A DNA stretch of 64,000 nt from an uncultured Caulobacterales bacterium (GTDB taxonomy: Bacteria > Pseudomonadota > Alphaproteobacteria > Caulobacterales > Caulobacteraceae). The stretch covers positions 1 through 64,000 of the forward strand of contig CAIMFV010000060.1 of NCBI GenBank assembly GCA_903840435.1. Reading direction: 5' to 3'. Below the pieces are notes generated by a model. That model saw only the letters and a program-made list of their open reading frames with translations, had not been told where the DNA came from and did not search any database. Positions 1 to 7,926 of the stretch are shown in pieces; position 1 is the first letter of the stretch, and each line of letters starts with the position of its first letter. Position numbers and translations under genes: made by a program.

Positions 1-95
1 CAAAGAAAGGGGTCTGGTCATGGAGGCTGGCCTCCCGTCCAGCATCCATGATGAATCACGATTTGGATTCGACGAAAATAGCTTTTCGATTCAGA

Positions 96-965
96 TTAAA
101 CCTGACCAACTCTAGTCTGAACACCATTCAAACCGCGTGCAAGCGTGGCTACCGCGACAAGAGCATGACGGTCTTCGGCGCTCTCCACCATACGGCTGGC
201 CTCCCTGAGCGCCACCGCCAATCTGCGCGTCCCAGCGGCAGAGGTTACGCGAAAGTCTGACTTCAAGAACAGCCGGATCCAGTAGTCCGACAAAGGCTGT
301 GCTGGCTACGTGGCCTGCCGATCTACTGCCCGCCCCTCCCAGAAACCTCCCTGAACGGCCTGACCCATGTACGCTGCAGCCTTGTAAGCGAATGCATTTT
401 TCATGAACACACGCTCTAAAAACGCGACATTGAGGCCGCCGCGGTCCGTTTCAGCCAAAATTCCATTGTCTGCAGGAAACCTCGAAATAACGATTTTCTT
501 TTGCCCGTCCTCTTCCCCCATAATCAGGAATAAGAGACCTAGTCCCGAGCGCCCATCAGTCGCGTCTCGGAGCAATTCGGCCAATTGCGTACCCCGTTCC
601 AATGTTGGGTCAGATACGTATTCAACAATTATATCCTCAACAGGATTTTTTTGCTCCCCACCATCCGAGTAATTGAAGCAGACATCTATGTTGCATTGTT
701 GATTTGACTTCAAATAAACATCATTCAACATATCATATATTTTTCCAACTAATGGAACTGGGGCACCACCGATAGGTCCACGCATCCCACTTCTTGGGGG
801 TACCAGATACGTATGAATGTGCGTTACCGGCATTTTCAACCAGTCCCTCAGTTCTGCCATTAAAATCATGGCGGATATTGGGAAACAGCACAAGTTCACT
901 CTTTGGTCGTAACAAGTTTGGTTGAGCGATGGGAGAACATTGAACGCTTCCCAGAAAGAGAACAT
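96..965 (-). pseudogene. Unidentified island protein broken by an in-frame amber codon
   Basis: The reading frame entering at 965 runs 219 codons to a TAG at 306-308, then continues open in the same frame for about 70 more codons to a stop at 96. The part beyond the stop reads like normal protein (LSDYWIRLFLKSDF, then a TRRLAVALREA helix), so the full product was probably about 250-290 residues. A plausible start is the Met of MAELRDWLK, about 35 codons inside the open frame; nothing decides it. I do not recognise a family with confidence and see no membrane segments. It lies beside the integrase and is most likely island cargo. A sequencing error at 306-308 or suppressor readthrough would be alternative explanations for the stop. 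Confidence 0.5.
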
Positions 966-1053
966 TCGTCGCGCAAGCTATCAGCGCCCGACTATGCAGT
1001 CAGTTGCTTGCCCGAAGCACCCTAGAAGCCACGCTGCCTACCCCATAAGCTCG

Positions 1054-2328
1054 TTAGGATCCTAAGCGAGCACCAATCCTTGCGACGGCCTCAACCAGTG
1101 GATCATCCGCCAGGTGGGCATACCGCTCCGTTGATCGGGTGCTCGAATGGCCGAGAAGCTTTCCGGTCAAGAAAAGGCTCGCACCGTCGGCGATGGCGAA
1201 ACTCGCGAACGAGTGGCGCAGATCGTGAATCCGAAAGTCTCGCAAGCCTGCTTCGTCGCAGACCTTTTTGAACGCCCGGCGCAAGCCAACCGCGTGCCCG
1301 TCTCCCTTGGCGGAGGGAAAGACATATTCGGATTTCGGGGTGGAATTTCCCGCTGTCACCTGCTGCATCCGCCGACGTTCAAGCAGCGCGGTTGCATCGG
1401 GGGCGAGGAGTATTCGTCGTTCGCCCGTCTTCCCGCCCGCCTTGGTCCGTTCGGGCGGAAGAATGAGCATGTTGCGTCCGGGATTCCACTCGTCCCATCT
1501 CAGTCCGAGGATTTCTGTTTTTCGCGCGCCCGTCAGCATCAGGAGCAAAATGGCGTCGGCAAAGGTCTCGGAAATGGCGCCCGCGCTTTGAAGCGTCGAG
1601 ATCGCAGTGTGAAACGTCCTCATTTCCGCTGTCGTCATAAACCGCGCAAGCACGCGACCGGACTCTTGATTGCGCTTTGCGAATGGATTTTCCGGGCGGG
1701 AAAGGTGGTTGTGTTCCATGGCCCAGCTATACATCGCAGCGGCTATCGCTCCCGTCCGCTTCGCAATCCCGGCGCCGCCCGTAATCCTTGCCCGTCCCCT
1801 TAAGCTTGTCTTCTCGACCTTTGCGGTTTTTCCCGCCTCGATATCGGCAAGCGCACGCATGGCCTCTGCCTTGGTCAACTCTCCCGCATCCTTTTTTCCA
1901 ATCAGCGGCAGGATATGACGATTGAGGTTCGATGCGTCTGTGGTCCAAGAAATGGCGCGTTTGGTCGGCTTGGTTGCCGGGCCTTCAGACAGATAAAGCT
2001 TGATGAGATCGGCGACCGTCAACGAAAAGCGGGTCTCGCGCTTCAGAGCGTTAGGGTCCTCGCCCGCCTTGGCTTGGCGCAAGACCTCGATTGCGGCTGA
2101 TCGCGCCTCCTCCGGGGTCCAGGGCGAGCCATGAACGCCGATGGTGTGAATTCGTTGACGGCCCTTGACCCGAAACTTGACGCCATAGACTTTCCGACCG
2201 GTTGCATAGATGCGAACGAAGAAACCTTTGACGAGGGAGTCCCACACGAACACTTCGCCGTCGGTCGGAGGTTGCGCACCGTCGACCACACGCTTTGATA
2301 TTTTTTCGAGAGCCCCCGCCACGTTCAC
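1054..2328 (-). CDS. P4-type tyrosine integrase
   Basis: Site-specific recombinase of 424 residues that would integrate and excise the island. The N-terminal ~100 residues look like the arm-binding domain found in P4-type integrases (VWDSLVKGFFVRI). The catalytic domain shows the family residues in order: Arg in LTGARKTEILGLRW (about 270), HDLRHSFAS (about 366), GHSSTRST, and the nucleophile Tyr in ERYAHL (about 403). The GTG start at 2328 is preceded by GGAGG. It reads away from the tRNA-Thr fragment at 2496-2545, the usual arrangement of an integrase next to its attachment site. All catalytic residues are present and the frame is intact, so it may still be active. Confidence 0.93.
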   Translation of the reverse strand: MNVAGALEKISKRVVDGAQPPTDGEVFVWDSLVKGFFVRIYATGRKVYGVKFRVKGRQRIHTIGVHGSPWTPEEARSAAIEVLRQAKAGEDPNALKRETRFSLTVADLIKLYLSEGPATKPTKRAISWTTDASNLNRHILPLIGKKDAGELTKAEAMRALADIEAGKTAKVEKTSLRGRARITGGAGIAKRTGAIAAAMYSWAMEHNHLSRPENPFAKRNQESGRVLARFMTTAEMRTFHTAISTLQSAGAISETFADAILLLMLTGARKTEILGLRWDEWNPGRNMLILPPERTKAGGKTGERRILLAPDATALLERRRMQQVTAGNSTPKSEYVFPSAKGDGHAVGLRRAFKKVCDEAGLRDFRIHDLRHSFASFAIADGASLFLTGKLLGHSSTRSTERYAHLADDPLVEAVARIGARLGS

Positions 2329-2495
2329 TCACCTCCAAAGCCTCGAAAATCCGATACCACACCGATACCACTTGGCGAGCAAAATCGTGTTTTTCACGGA
2401 ACCGAAGGGAAACGCTCCATCCGCTCTTATGATTGAATTTATTATCAAAATTATAAAAATGGACGCATGGGGAATTCGTGGAAAAAGGCATGAAG

Positions 2496-2545
2496 CCGCA
2501 TTCGTAATGCGGGGGTCGCGTGTTCGAGTCACGCAAGCGGCACCA
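2496..2545 (+). other. attR candidate: 3' part of tRNA-Thr(CGU)
   Basis: Seen: an anticodon arm CCGCA-TTCGTAA-TGCGG (anticodon CGT), a T arm GCGTG-TTCGAGT-CACGC, then AAGCGGC and ACCA. The matching 5' acceptor strand (GCCGCTT) and a D arm are absent upstream, so this is not a complete tRNA gene. It sits about 170 bp from the integrase start. This is the pattern expected for the tRNA 3' copy left at one end of an integrated element. Confidence 0.75.
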
Positions 2546-2684
2546 TTTTTCTTTGTGAAATCAAGGCCATATCATCTGGGCTTTCGGGTGGCTTGAGCCG
2601 GTTAAGGGGCTTGCCTTCGCTTGGTGCTGGCCGCACTCTTTGGGGTGAGACCGTTTAAATCCCCGACCATGGAGCGGCAACGCT

Positions 2685-3584
2685 ATGCGAACCCTATCCC
2701 TTCTCATGCTTGCGCTGGCTTTGGATGTGCCAATGGGCGCGCGTGCTCAGGTGGTTTCGCCGACGACGCCCGCAGCGGTGATCGCCGATCCGGCTCCTGA
2801 CCCCAAGTCTCCGGCTCGTTTGGAGGTCATCCATGTGCCGAGCGGGGGGGTGAACATCAATGGTATTGTGATGGTCGCTTCGGGTGCGGGCCCGCACCCG
2901 ACTGTGGTTTTATTTCACGGTCTGCCCGGCAATGAAAAAAATCTTGATCTGGCCCAGGCCATTCGGCGGGCGGGCTGGAATGTGGTGGCGATCAATTATC
3001 GCGGCTCTTGGGGAAGCCCAGGCGTCTATTCCTTCGGCCAAGACTTGCAGGATGCGGACGCGACCTTGGCCTTTGTCCGCGATCCAGCCAATGCCAAGGC
3101 ATTCAATATTGATCCGCAGCGTTTGGTGGTCATCGGTCACAGCCTTGGCGGTTGGGTCACGGCCCACACGCTGGCGCATGACGCGGGTCTGTTAGGCGGG
3201 ATCACCATTTCGGCCGGCGATTTGGGCAAGGCGGGCATTGGGGCCAAGTTCAATCGGGCGCAAATTGCCGCCTTTATGGACGATAGCCGCGAAAGTCTGG
3301 CGGGCGTGACGGGCGCCAGCATGGCCGACGAACTCGCCGCCCATGCGGAAGCCTGGGGATTTGGCCCCCTGGGAGCCAAACTCGCCAACCGACGGCTTTT
3401 GGTCCTCTATAGCCACGATTTCGTCCAGAGTGACTCAGAGGCCTTGATCAAGTCGATCAAGGCGGCCGGCGGTGCCAGCCTCCAGTCCTATTATGCCGAT
3501 ACCGATCACTCCTGGTCCGGACGCCGGATCGAGCTGGAGAGCGTGGTGATCAACTGGCTGCAATCCCTGCCGGGGGTAAAGTGA
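2685..3584 (+). CDS. Secreted alpha/beta hydrolase
   Basis: A 299-residue serine hydrolase. A signal peptide is visible at the N-terminus (MRTLSLLMLALALDVPMGARAQ-like), so it probably acts in the periplasm. The fold is marked by the oxyanion region VVLFHGLPGNEKN (about 82), the nucleophile elbow VIGHSLGG (Ser about 153) and a C-terminal DTDHSW that would supply the catalytic His. The sequence resembles dienelactone-hydrolase or acyl-peptidase-like members; the substrate cannot be read from sequence. GGAG lies about ten bases before the ATG. It is convergent with tpsB and is probably the first host gene after the island. Confidence 0.85.
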   Translation: MRTLSLLMLALALDVPMGARAQVVSPTTPAAVIADPAPDPKSPARLEVIHVPSGGVNINGIVMVASGAGPHPTVVLFHGLPGNEKNLDLAQAIRRAGWNVVAINYRGSWGSPGVYSFGQDLQDADATLAFVRDPANAKAFNIDPQRLVVIGHSLGGWVTAHTLAHDAGLLGGITISAGDLGKAGIGAKFNRAQIAAFMDDSRESLAGVTGASMADELAAHAEAWGFGPLGAKLANRRLLVLYSHDFVQSDSEALIKSIKAAGGASLQSYYADTDHSWSGRRIELESVVINWLQSLPGVK

Positions 3585-3650
3585 ACGCACACTCGGTTTC
3601 CGCCTGAGCGCGGGCACCGACCTCGCAGCCACCCTTAGGCCGTTTGGCGG

Positions 3651-5483
3651 CTATCTGCTTGTCGGCGTAAACGAGAGATTGAAATAAACGCTGGGCGTTC
3701 GCGTTCCTAATTGGAAACGGTCCGGACCGGTCGGGACCGACGCCAGGGCGTCAAAGGTCACATAGCGGGTCAAGCCAAGATCAAACCCGAGCGACACCGA
3801 ATCTGCCGTTTCAAAGTAGGAGCTTGAACGCACCTGTTTTCCGGTCGAATAGTTATAATAGCTGCCAAGGGTCCATAACCAGCCAGCATCCGACGCCAGA
3901 TATGGCGAAATCCAGACCCCTTTTGCCAGATCGAAGTGTTTAGAAAGCTTGAGGTTTAAACGCAGGCATTCAGCCCCCTGATAGGCAGCCACATCATAAC
4001 CCAGCCCAGAGTCAGGTCCGCCATAGGTACACTCGGCCGGACTGGGCAGGACGCCATAAAGAACCACCTGAGCATCGGCCGTCGCCGCGACATCAATCCC
4101 AAACAGTCTTTGACTGCGGCCAATTCTGACCCGCGCGTCTAGATATTGAGCGGTCTGTTCTAAGGGCGAAAGCAGCGCATTTTTATAAATTGAAGGGTTC
4201 GCCGTGGTTGGGTTTTGGAGATGTTGGGTCGTGGCCCCAAATCCCGCCAGCCCTTGTTCCAGCGTAAAGCCCAGTTGGTCGGTTCCACCGAATCGGTCGG
4301 CAAGGTCATAGGCCATGTCGAGGTCGATGCTGCGGGTCTTATTCGAAATGACCTTTTGACCAAAGAATAGGTTGTCCATGTCAATGGCGGCCCCCTCGAG
4401 ACGGAGGGTCAACCCTTGGGACCGACTTCTGAACACCGGCACAATCAGGCCGAATTTCAAATTATCTTCATCGCCCGAGTTTTGTAACTTGCCCAGACCG
4501 CCGCTCTTGGCGCGGTTGGTCGAGCTCGAATAGGAAAAATAGACTTGATTACGCGTGCCCAGCACGGGGGTCTGATAGGCGACATTCCAGTAATGGAAGT
4601 CGTTGGGTGCAAGGCCCCGCACCGCGCCAAGGGCAAGCTCATCGCCGACCAGGGCCAGCGATCGAAACCGCGCATTTAGGCCATATTCATACCGTCCGAA
4701 GTCAGACCGCAGCCGGTTGTCGAGGCTCGCATCGGCTTCCAAGCCCTCCGAGACAAGGCTTAAGACCATTCGCGCCGCGCCCTGGCCTCGCACGCCGCGT
4801 TGAATGGTGGCGCTGACCTTCAGGCCGGCGAAGTCATTGATGGTCAATAGCATCCGCTCAATATCAGCGACGCGGACCGGGCGTTCTTCTTTGAGCTTGT
4901 TGGCTTCCCGCTCAAGCAGGTCTTGAATACGCTTTTGACCGACGAGGGAGGCGGTCTTTTGGTTCATCTGCACCGTAATGCGGTCGATATAGACTTCGAT
5001 CGCAACAATGCGCACTACGCCGTCCTTGACGTCCTGCTCCGGGATGACGGCGAAGGACAGACCATAGCCAAGGTCTGAATAGAGTTTGGTGATGGCGTTC
5101 GCCACCTTTTGCATATCGGCCAGCGAAACGGTCTTGCCGCGATAAGGCGCGATGATGGCCTCGATCTTGGCCCGCGGAAGGACGCTGACGCCCTGGATCT
5201 TGATCGTCTGCAGGGGGAAGGTGACGGCGTCAGACTGGGGCTCGACAGCGGGCGGCGGTGAAAACCAATCGGCAGTGGTTGAGCGCGAAACCGCAGCATC
5301 AACGCCCGGCAACAGGCTTTCCTTCTGGTGCGGCGAGACAATGCCCGTAGTGCTCTGACCACTGGTCGGTGTCGTCTCAGCCGCCCGACCTAAGGAAGGC
5401 GCAAGGGCACAGGCCAAGCCAAGCACCGCGAAGCTACAGCTCCGATTGCGCAAACTCGCCAGTGTTCCGAGCACAGACTGCAT
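3651..5483 (-). CDS. TpsB-family outer-membrane transporter (ShlB/FhaC type)
   Basis: Outer-membrane pore of a two-partner secretion system; its likely client is the TpsA protein at 26307-36077. After a signal peptide (FAVLGLACALAPSLGRA) comes a Pro-rich stretch, then POTRA-like segments beginning at IKIQGVSVLPRAKIEAI and VAIEVYIDRITVQ, and a long C-terminal beta-barrel ending in YFNLSFTPTSR. Length (about 610 residues) fits the family. The frame is open from a TTG at 5516, but the Met at 5483 gives a cleaner signal peptide; neither has a well-spaced ribosome site. It is divergent from the MotA-like gene across an AT-rich gap, and about 21 kb from tpsA, whereas partners are normally adjacent. 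Confidence 0.9.
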   Translation of the reverse strand: MQSVLGTLASLRNRSCSFAVLGLACALAPSLGRAAETTPTSGQSTTGIVSPHQKESLLPGVDAAVSRSTTADWFSPPPAVEPQSDAVTFPLQTIKIQGVSVLPRAKIEAIIAPYRGKTVSLADMQKVANAITKLYSDLGYGLSFAVIPEQDVKDGVVRIVAIEVYIDRITVQMNQKTASLVGQKRIQDLLEREANKLKEERPVRVADIERMLLTINDFAGLKVSATIQRGVRGQGAARMVLSLVSEGLEADASLDNRLRSDFGRYEYGLNARFRSLALVGDELALGAVRGLAPNDFHYWNVAYQTPVLGTRNQVYFSYSSSTNRAKSGGLGKLQNSGDEDNLKFGLIVPVFRSRSQGLTLRLEGAAIDMDNLFFGQKVISNKTRSIDLDMAYDLADRFGGTDQLGFTLEQGLAGFGATTQHLQNPTTANPSIYKNALLSPLEQTAQYLDARVRIGRSQRLFGIDVAATADAQVVLYGVLPSPAECTYGGPDSGLGYDVAAYQGAECLRLNLKLSKHFDLAKGVWISPYLASDAGWLWTLGSYYNYSTGKQVRSSSYFETADSVSLGFDLGLTRYVTFDALASVPTGPDRFQLGTRTPSVYFNLSFTPTSR

Positions 5484-5655
5484 CCCTCTGTCTTCGTGTC
5501 GATCCTCGCGAATCAACGAATCATTAAAGCTTAGCCATTGCGCCTGATTCGGTCATCTATCCGTGACAATAATTAACGTTCGTGGCGGCGCGCACGGACA
5601 ATCCGGTGGGCCGCCTTATATAATTAATATAAAATTATCTATTCGACCGCATCCA

Positions 5656-5668
5656 CCCATTAACAAAG
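5656..5668 (+). promoter_or_regulatory. Shared 13-base promoter motif, copy 1
   Basis: CCCATTAACAAAG is found here and, identically, at 26157-26169 upstream of tpsA. Here it lies about 140-170 bases upstream of tpsB (opposite orientation) and 230 bases upstream of the MotA-like gene (same orientation). A role is inferred only from its recurrence in two promoter regions. Confidence 0.35.
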
Positions 5669-5890
5669 ATATAAAATTCCAACTTCGAATTATTAACATG
5701 TATTCACACTGAATAATAAGGCGTTATAAATATCATATCACATGATTTGCACTTAGTTCATCGCAAAATAACGCGATATTCACCATTATCAAACAGTATC
5801 AAATCTTGAAAGTTCGGAAATGTTCCGAGCGTGTGACGCAACTGTTGCGCCTCTGCGGCGCAGCGGGTTTCGGCGGACGGTCTGACTCGT

Positions 5891-5896
5891 GGAGGG
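5891..5896 (+). promoter_or_regulatory. Ribosome binding site deciding the start of the MotA-like gene
   Basis: GGAGGG lies four bases before a GTG at 5901. The frame is also open from a GTG at 5889, but that codon overlaps this ribosome site, so 5901 is preferred. Confidence 0.7.
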
Positions 5897-5900
5897 AAAT

Positions 5901-7619
5901 GTGCCCCGTTTGAATCGTTATTGGCGCTATTGGGTCTATACGCCCGCGCCGGTGTTGGTGGTGCTGGGATTGGCCATTTGGGCGATCGACTTCGTGGAAT
6001 TGGCGGTGGCGAGAAATCCCATCCTCAATCTTGCGATTCTGTCGATCATTGGCGCAGGCGTGGCCGTCGCCATGGTGGCGCTGTTCTCCATGCAAAAGGA
6101 AGCCAGCGCGCTCGATAAGTTCATGCGCGTTTTTGACGAGACCAAGGACCTGGACCAAGCGACCGAGGCCGTTGAAAAGACCCATGCCGACATCGCCTCG
6201 GTGTTCCGCTTTGTGCAAAAGTCGGGCGGGACCCTGGATGGACCGATGGCCCAACGGGCCTTGGGCGAAGAGCTCGCCCATCTGCGCGAAAATTATCATG
6301 CGCGGTTGAGCCTGCCGACCTTTTTGAGCGGCTTCATGATCGCGCTCGGCCTGTTCGGCACCTTTATTGGTCTCTTGGACACCTTGCAGAGCACGGGCAG
6401 CCTGATCTCGAATTTCGGGGTCGGCAGCGCCGACGCAACCGCCTCGGTCAGCAAGCTAGTCAAGGGTATGCAGGGGCCGCTGTCGGGTATGGCGACCTCC
6501 TTCTCGGCCTCGCTCTTCGGTCTCTTGGGCTCGCTGGTTTTGGGCGCCATGCTCAACTCGCTGCAAGCTCTGGGGCATAAAATCCAAACCGTGCTGAAGC
6601 ACCTGCTCGACGATCTGGTCATCCGGGCTTCGGAAACGGCGTCCTCTGGTGCTGGCGGCGGCGCTGTCGCCACCAGCGGCTTCACCTCATCCCTGACGCC
6701 AGAATTCCTCTCCGACTTTATTGAGAAGATGGCGCGTCAGCATCAAGAAGCGGTGGAAATCTTCTACCAAAGCCAAAAGTCAGATTTGGCGGTGGTTGAG
6801 AAGTTGTCGCACATCTCCAATCAAATGGAGGCACAGGCGCAAGGCATGGGTCAAATCCTCGACTCCCAGTCGCTGTTGAACCAGGCCCTGTCGACCCAAG
6901 TCGAAACCGTCGAATATCTGAAGTCGGCAGTGGAGCGGCAAAACGAGGCTCTGACTGCGGTGCAAAAGAGCCACGACGGTTTGCTCGACATTGGCGAGCG
7001 GATGGCAGGTGCGACCGACGATGTGCGCCGGATCGTCAGCGACGTCGGCGAAGCGCAACGCCGGATCCTGGCTTCGGAAAAGCGGTCGAGCGAAATCTAC
7101 GAAACGCTTATGGCCGGTATCCATGCCCTCGGCGAACGCGATGCGGTGCTGCGCGACATGCAGCGTTCGGCCATCGACGCGGTCAAGCACGCTTCGCAAA
7201 TCGGTGTGCGGATCAACGAGACGGTCACGCTCGGACAGCAGAGCAAGGAGCAGGTGGCCGAAGCGATCGATCACGCCATGCACCGCTTCGCCGAGTTCAA
7301 GCGCGAACAGGCCGATGGCTTGCAATCGGTCAGCTTGGCCCTGCGCGACCTGGTCCGCGATATCGAGGAGCGCAACAGCGCCCTGACCAACCTCGCCAAG
7401 GAGCAACAGGCCGACGCGTCTGTCTCCCGCAAGCTCCTGGTCAAGGTGGTTGAGGACATGTCGAATTACAAATCCAACTCCTCGGTCAATCTCGACGCCC
7501 TTAACACCTGGCTGGTCGACGAATTGCGCTCGGCAAAGGCCTCGGTGTCGAGAGAGGCGCCCCGCGAACCGGCAAGGTTCGACGCGCCAGAGGCAAAGGT
7601 GGTTGGCGGCGAGGGTTAA
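5901..7619 (+). CDS. MotA/TolQ/ExbB-like inner-membrane channel protein with long coiled-coil tail
   Basis: Predicted proton-channel subunit of about 572 residues. Four membrane segments are visible: two near the N-terminus (VLVVLGLAIWAI and LAILSIIGAGVAVAMVAL), then FLSGFMIALGLFGTFIGLL (about 150) and FSASLFGLLGSLVLGAML (about 200), the family's typical layout. Residues about 250-560 form a long helical, Gln/Glu/Ala-rich cytoplasmic tail (heptad-like stretches such as EAQRRILASEKRSSEIYETL), far longer than in MotA. It is the first gene before the giant repeat protein and ABC exporter. Its expected partner is the MotB-like protein at 40414-41097. By analogy with SiiB it would energise or gate export of the giant adhesin. 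A Zorya-type ZorA is less likely, as no other zor gene is nearby. Confidence 0.8.
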   Translation: MPRLNRYWRYWVYTPAPVLVVLGLAIWAIDFVELAVARNPILNLAILSIIGAGVAVAMVALFSMQKEASALDKFMRVFDETKDLDQATEAVEKTHADIASVFRFVQKSGGTLDGPMAQRALGEELAHLRENYHARLSLPTFLSGFMIALGLFGTFIGLLDTLQSTGSLISNFGVGSADATASVSKLVKGMQGPLSGMATSFSASLFGLLGSLVLGAMLNSLQALGHKIQTVLKHLLDDLVIRASETASSGAGGGAVATSGFTSSLTPEFLSDFIEKMARQHQEAVEIFYQSQKSDLAVVEKLSHISNQMEAQAQGMGQILDSQSLLNQALSTQVETVEYLKSAVERQNEALTAVQKSHDGLLDIGERMAGATDDVRRIVSDVGEAQRRILASEKRSSEIYETLMAGIHALGERDAVLRDMQRSAIDAVKHASQIGVRINETVTLGQQSKEQVAEAIDHAMHRFAEFKREQADGLQSVSLALRDLVRDIEERNSALTNLAKEQQADASVSRKLLVKVVEDMSNYKSNSSVNLDALNTWLVDELRSAKASVSREAPREPARFDAPEAKVVGGEG

Positions 7620-7630
7620 ACTCACCTCAC

Positions 7631-7656
7631 GTGCGGCGGTCTCTCCAACGCCGCAC
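7631..7656 (+). terminator. Perfect 8-bp stem-loop after the MotA-like gene
   Basis: GTGCGGCG (7631-7638) pairs perfectly with CGCCGCAC (7649-7656) around a ten-base loop, starting twelve bases after the stop codon. There is no following T run, so it may be an RNA-stabilising or attenuating hairpin rather than a true terminator. Confidence 0.5.
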
Positions 7657-7682
7657 GAAGGAAAAACCATGGTGGGTGTTCC

Positions 7683-7720
7683 GAAGGGGCCCGCTCTCAG
7701 ACCGAGGGCGGGCCTTCTTC
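7683..7720 (+). terminator. Rho-independent terminator candidate between motA-like and giant genes
   Basis: GGCCCGC (7688-7694) pairs with GCGGGCC (7708-7714); the flanking GAAG (7683-7686) and CTTC (7717-7720) extend the stem. The T-rich tail is short. It is the second hairpin in a 307-base gap and suggests that the giant gene is transcribed at a different level from the MotA-like gene, or from its own promoter in 7721-7926. Confidence 0.55.
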
Positions 7721-7926
7721 CATTGCGGTGACCTTTTGGCCTGCCGAGCGCCGGCGGGTTAACAATTAGGAAACGTCAATTGGGTCATCTTGACGCATCT
7801 CGGTCGCAAGGCGCGTCGGGCCGATTGCGTTTTTGACTTGCAGCAACGGATTCGCCTGCCTGACAATGCCGAATCACCCACTCTGCGGCATGATGTCGCG
7901 CAGGCGGGAATGGAGTTGAGTAGGTC

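Larger units (their letters stand above)
1..2545. mobile_element. Right end of an integrated genomic island (partial)
   Basis: Seen: a P4-type tyrosine integrase (1054-2328, minus) lies next to a 3' fragment of a tRNA-Thr gene (2496-2545), with a broken gene further in. Known: such integrases commonly target tRNA 3' ends, leaving an intact tRNA at one end and a 3' copy at the other. Inferred: the fragment is the right attachment site, the intact tRNA-Thr(CGU) lies left of the window, and host sequence restarts near 2546. The left limit is outside the window. Confidence 0.6.
5484..5900. promoter_or_regulatory. AT-rich divergent promoter region of tpsB and the type I operon
   Basis: About 400 bases without a gene. 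The stretch 5560-5810 is strikingly AT-rich compared with its GC-rich neighbours (runs such as TATATAATTAATATAAAATTA). It must hold the promoters of tpsB (minus) and of the MotA-like gene (plus). Such AT-rich DNA is a common target of xenogeneic silencers (MucR or H-NS type), but I cannot identify a specific site. A 13-base motif at 5656-5668 recurs upstream of tpsA. Confidence 0.6.

Noticed and set aside
1-49. Possible 5' end of a minus-strand gene starting at 49 (MDAGREASMDQ-like reading)
   Set aside because: Only about 16 codons are in the window, with no clear ribosome site; too little to support a gene.
2460-2545. A complete tRNA-Thr gene
   Set aside because: The 5' acceptor strand and D arm are missing upstream of the anticodon arm, so only a 3' fragment is present.
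5901-7619. Zorya anti-phage system based on the ZorA-like MotA protein
   Set aside because: No ZorC, ZorD or ZorE-like gene is present, the MotB-like partner lies in a type I secretion operon, and the neighbours are secretion genes.
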